Source: Psoroptes ovis
Taxonomy: Eukaryota; Arthropoda; Arachnida; Sarcoptiformes; Psoroptidae
DNA: 64,000 nt
Assembly (NCBI GenBank): GCA_002943765.1
Contig: PQWQ01000040.1
Location: forward strand, 186,001 to 250,000
Reading direction: 5' to 3'
Both the position numbers and the translations under genes were made by a program. The notes below the pieces were generated by a model, which did no database searches, was not told where the DNA came from, and saw only the letters and a program-made list of their open reading frames with translations. Numbering within the stretch: the stretch's first letter is position 1; every line of letters starts with the position of its first letter. This document shows positions 61,995-64,000 of the stretch, piece after piece.

Positions 61995-64000
61995 ATGTCC
62001 CGAAAATTCATGTCAATATTATCTGGTACAACATATAATGTACATGCAAATGAAATGGCAAGCGGTATGCGACAGCAAACTGGTGACAACGAAGCCAATG
62101 CGGCTCTTGGATCTACTAATGCAAACGGATTGACAGCGACGAATGCATCGCCTATCGGCGGCCGATTATCGAATCTATCTGCACTGATTACTGGACGTCC
62201 GCTGGTACCGATATCGGATACAATCAAATGTATTGTACATTTTTTAGATGATACTGAACATGTATTCGAAGTGGATGTATGTATTTTGATAATTTGAAAT
62301 TGATTTCAATGATTAATTCAATTTTCCCGCTCAAACAGAGATCGGCCAAAGGTGAAGAATTAATGGATGCCGTATTTCGTCATTTAGAACTGATTGAACG
62401 TGAATATTTTGCATTACAATATACGGAAATATTTCATACCGCATCGACAACGACATCATCATCATCAGCAACAACGTCGACAACATCATCACCAATTAAT
62501 CAAAATCAAATCAATAATAATCAAAATGATGATCATCTGTTGATAAATCATAGTGATTTACCGGCGACAACAAAATCGATTGTATATAACGTAAGTGAAT
62601 GAAAATATCGATTATTTCGGATTCATTAATGATAATTAATTATTTAAATATGTAGAAATGGTTAGATCCAATGAAAAAAATACGTAAACAAATGCGTTTC
62701 TGTCAACAGCCATATTTATTACATTTTCGTGTCAAGTTCTATGTAACCGATATACAATGTCTGCTTGAAGAATATACACGTTATCATTTTTATTTACAAA
62801 TACGTAAAGATATCCTTTCTGGCCATCTTTGTCAATCAAATAATGATTATGATATTGATGAACAAGATTCAATTATGGCAACATTAGCTAGTTATGTACT
62901 ACAGTGTATGTATTATTGTTATTCATGTTATAATGTGATTAATCATTGATTTTTGTCCCTAAAATTAAAGCCGAACTAGGTGATTATAGTGAAGATGAAC
63001 ATCAACCAGGTTATTCGAAAGAATTTCGTTTCATCCCTCGACAAACGGATGAATTTTGTAAAAAAATCGAAGCATTACATCTTTTACATCGTGGACAAAC
63101 ACCAGCTGATGCTGAGTTGAATTATTTAGAAGAAGCGAAGCATTTAGAATTGTATGGTGTTGATTTACATAATGCAAAGGTATGATTTCAATTATTGTTA
63201 TATTTGAATGTTATTAATCTAATTTTACCTTTATTATTTCAAAGGATTGTGATAATATTGATATAAAAATTGGTGTATCATCAAATGGTTTAACTATTTA
63301 TAAAATAATCATTTTAAATCAACATCAACAAATAAAATTACAAAAAATAAACATGTTTTCATGGGCAAAAATAGTGAAAATATCATTTAAACGTCGATAT
63401 TTTTTCATACAACTTAAACATGAAGGCGTATGTATATTGTGATTTATGGATCTAATTAATCCAAATTTCAATCATTAATCAATTCTAATTGTCCTTTAGA
63501 CTGAAAGATTCGATAATTTAATCGGTTTCAATCTTTGCTCATATCGTGCATGTAAATCATTATGGAAATCATGTGTTGAACAGCATACATTTTTCCGTCT
63601 CCATACCCCTAAACCTTTAACGAAAAAATTTTTCTTCTTTTTTTCATTGGGATCGAAATATCGTTATAGTGGTAAAACTGAATATCAAACAATCGAAGAG
63701 AATCGTCGCCGGCTAACACGTACTGAACGTATATTCATACGTAATACTGGTACAAATAGCACGAATTACTCGACAATGCCAACCAATATTTCGTCATCGA
63801 AACCGTTGAAAATGTCGAAATCATTGATCAATAGAAATGGTAAATGTATTCGATTGATTGATGATTGATCTTGTATTAAATCATGTATTTCCTTCCACTC
63901 AATTAGATGCACAAAAACATTTGAAAAATTTAAAATTATCAACCCTTGATAACACAGTGGTTACTACGGTAGCCAAATCATCAGCTCAAGCAACAACAAC
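61995..64000 (+). CDS. PTPN4: FERM-PDZ tyrosine phosphatase (PTPN3/4, Ptpmeg), 5' part
   Basis: Exons 61995-62276, 62339-62590, 62656-62905, 62971-63179, 63245-63427, 63500-63839 and 63907 to the window end join in phase. The start ATG opens MSRKFMSILSGTTYNVHANE, which parallels the N-terminus of PTPN4 (an SR, TYNV, E-A pattern before the FERM domain). FERM lobes: F1 at about 76-125, F2 at about 180-300 (WLDPMKKIRKQ, EEYTRYHFYLQIRKDILSG, then ELGDYSEDEH) and F3 at about 332-430 (FSWAKIVKISFKRRYFFIQL, YRACKSLWKSCVEQHTFFRL), then the FERM-adjacent GSKYRYSGKTEYQ. The PDZ and phosphatase domains would lie beyond 64000, so the call rests on FERM resemblance. EPB41L and FRMD proteins share FERM-FA, but the N-terminus and F3 fit PTPN3/4 best. 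A Ser/Thr/Asn-rich insert of about 50 residues lies between F1 and F2. Confidence 0.87.

Noticed and set aside
1..64000. tRNA and rRNA genes
   Set aside because: No cloverleaf-compatible A and B box pair (GGTTCGAATC type) or rRNA-like block was noticed on reading; a tRNAscan run would be decisive.

Overview
The window is AT-rich animal DNA. GT/AG introns, small exons and many Asn/Asp/Gln/His/Ser homopolymer runs fit a compact arthropod genome. A secreted chitin-binding gene of the obstructor (CPAP3) type, a nephrin/Sticks-and-stones adhesion gene and abundant mariner-like mini elements suggest an acariform mite, possibly a dust-mite relative. The species is inferred from style and gene content and was not tested by search.

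Layout. Positions 1-12400 hold little that can be called a gene: tandem and direct repeats, microsatellites and a few candidate exons, the best being a minus-strand terminal exon at 3340-3582. Positions 19474-49622 hold a 16-exon plus-strand gene for a nephrin/Sns-like receptor (nine Ig domains, FN3, one membrane span, long tail; 2125 aa in my model). Its 10-kb ninth intron contains a complete five-exon Argonaute gene on the opposite strand (37126-40334, 982 aa). Positions 50390-55136 (minus) hold a five-exon secreted protein with three chitin-binding type-2 domains. After a 4.8-kb intergenic stretch come DMAC2L/ATP5S (59893-60626, plus) and TMEM258 (60668-60889, minus), tail to tail with 41 bases between stop codons. 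The window ends inside the FERM part of a PTPN3/PTPN4-type tyrosine phosphatase gene (from 61995, plus).

Thirty short inverted-repeat elements of about 80 bp with mariner-like ends (TTAGGTTGTCC) lie in introns and intergenic DNA between 13.3 and 58.7 kb, in three or more families. None interrupts an exon. A second dispersed repeat of about 150-200 bp carries a GC-rich 19-base hairpin.

The genes do not form one pathway: cell adhesion, RNA silencing, cuticle/matrix, mitochondrial complex assembly, N-glycosylation and tyrosine-phosphatase signalling. The most interesting points are the antisense nesting of Argonaute in the adhesion gene, its D-E-D-D instead of D-E-D-H catalytic set, the density of perfect-hairpin mini elements in transcribed introns, and the GC-rich hairpin repeat.
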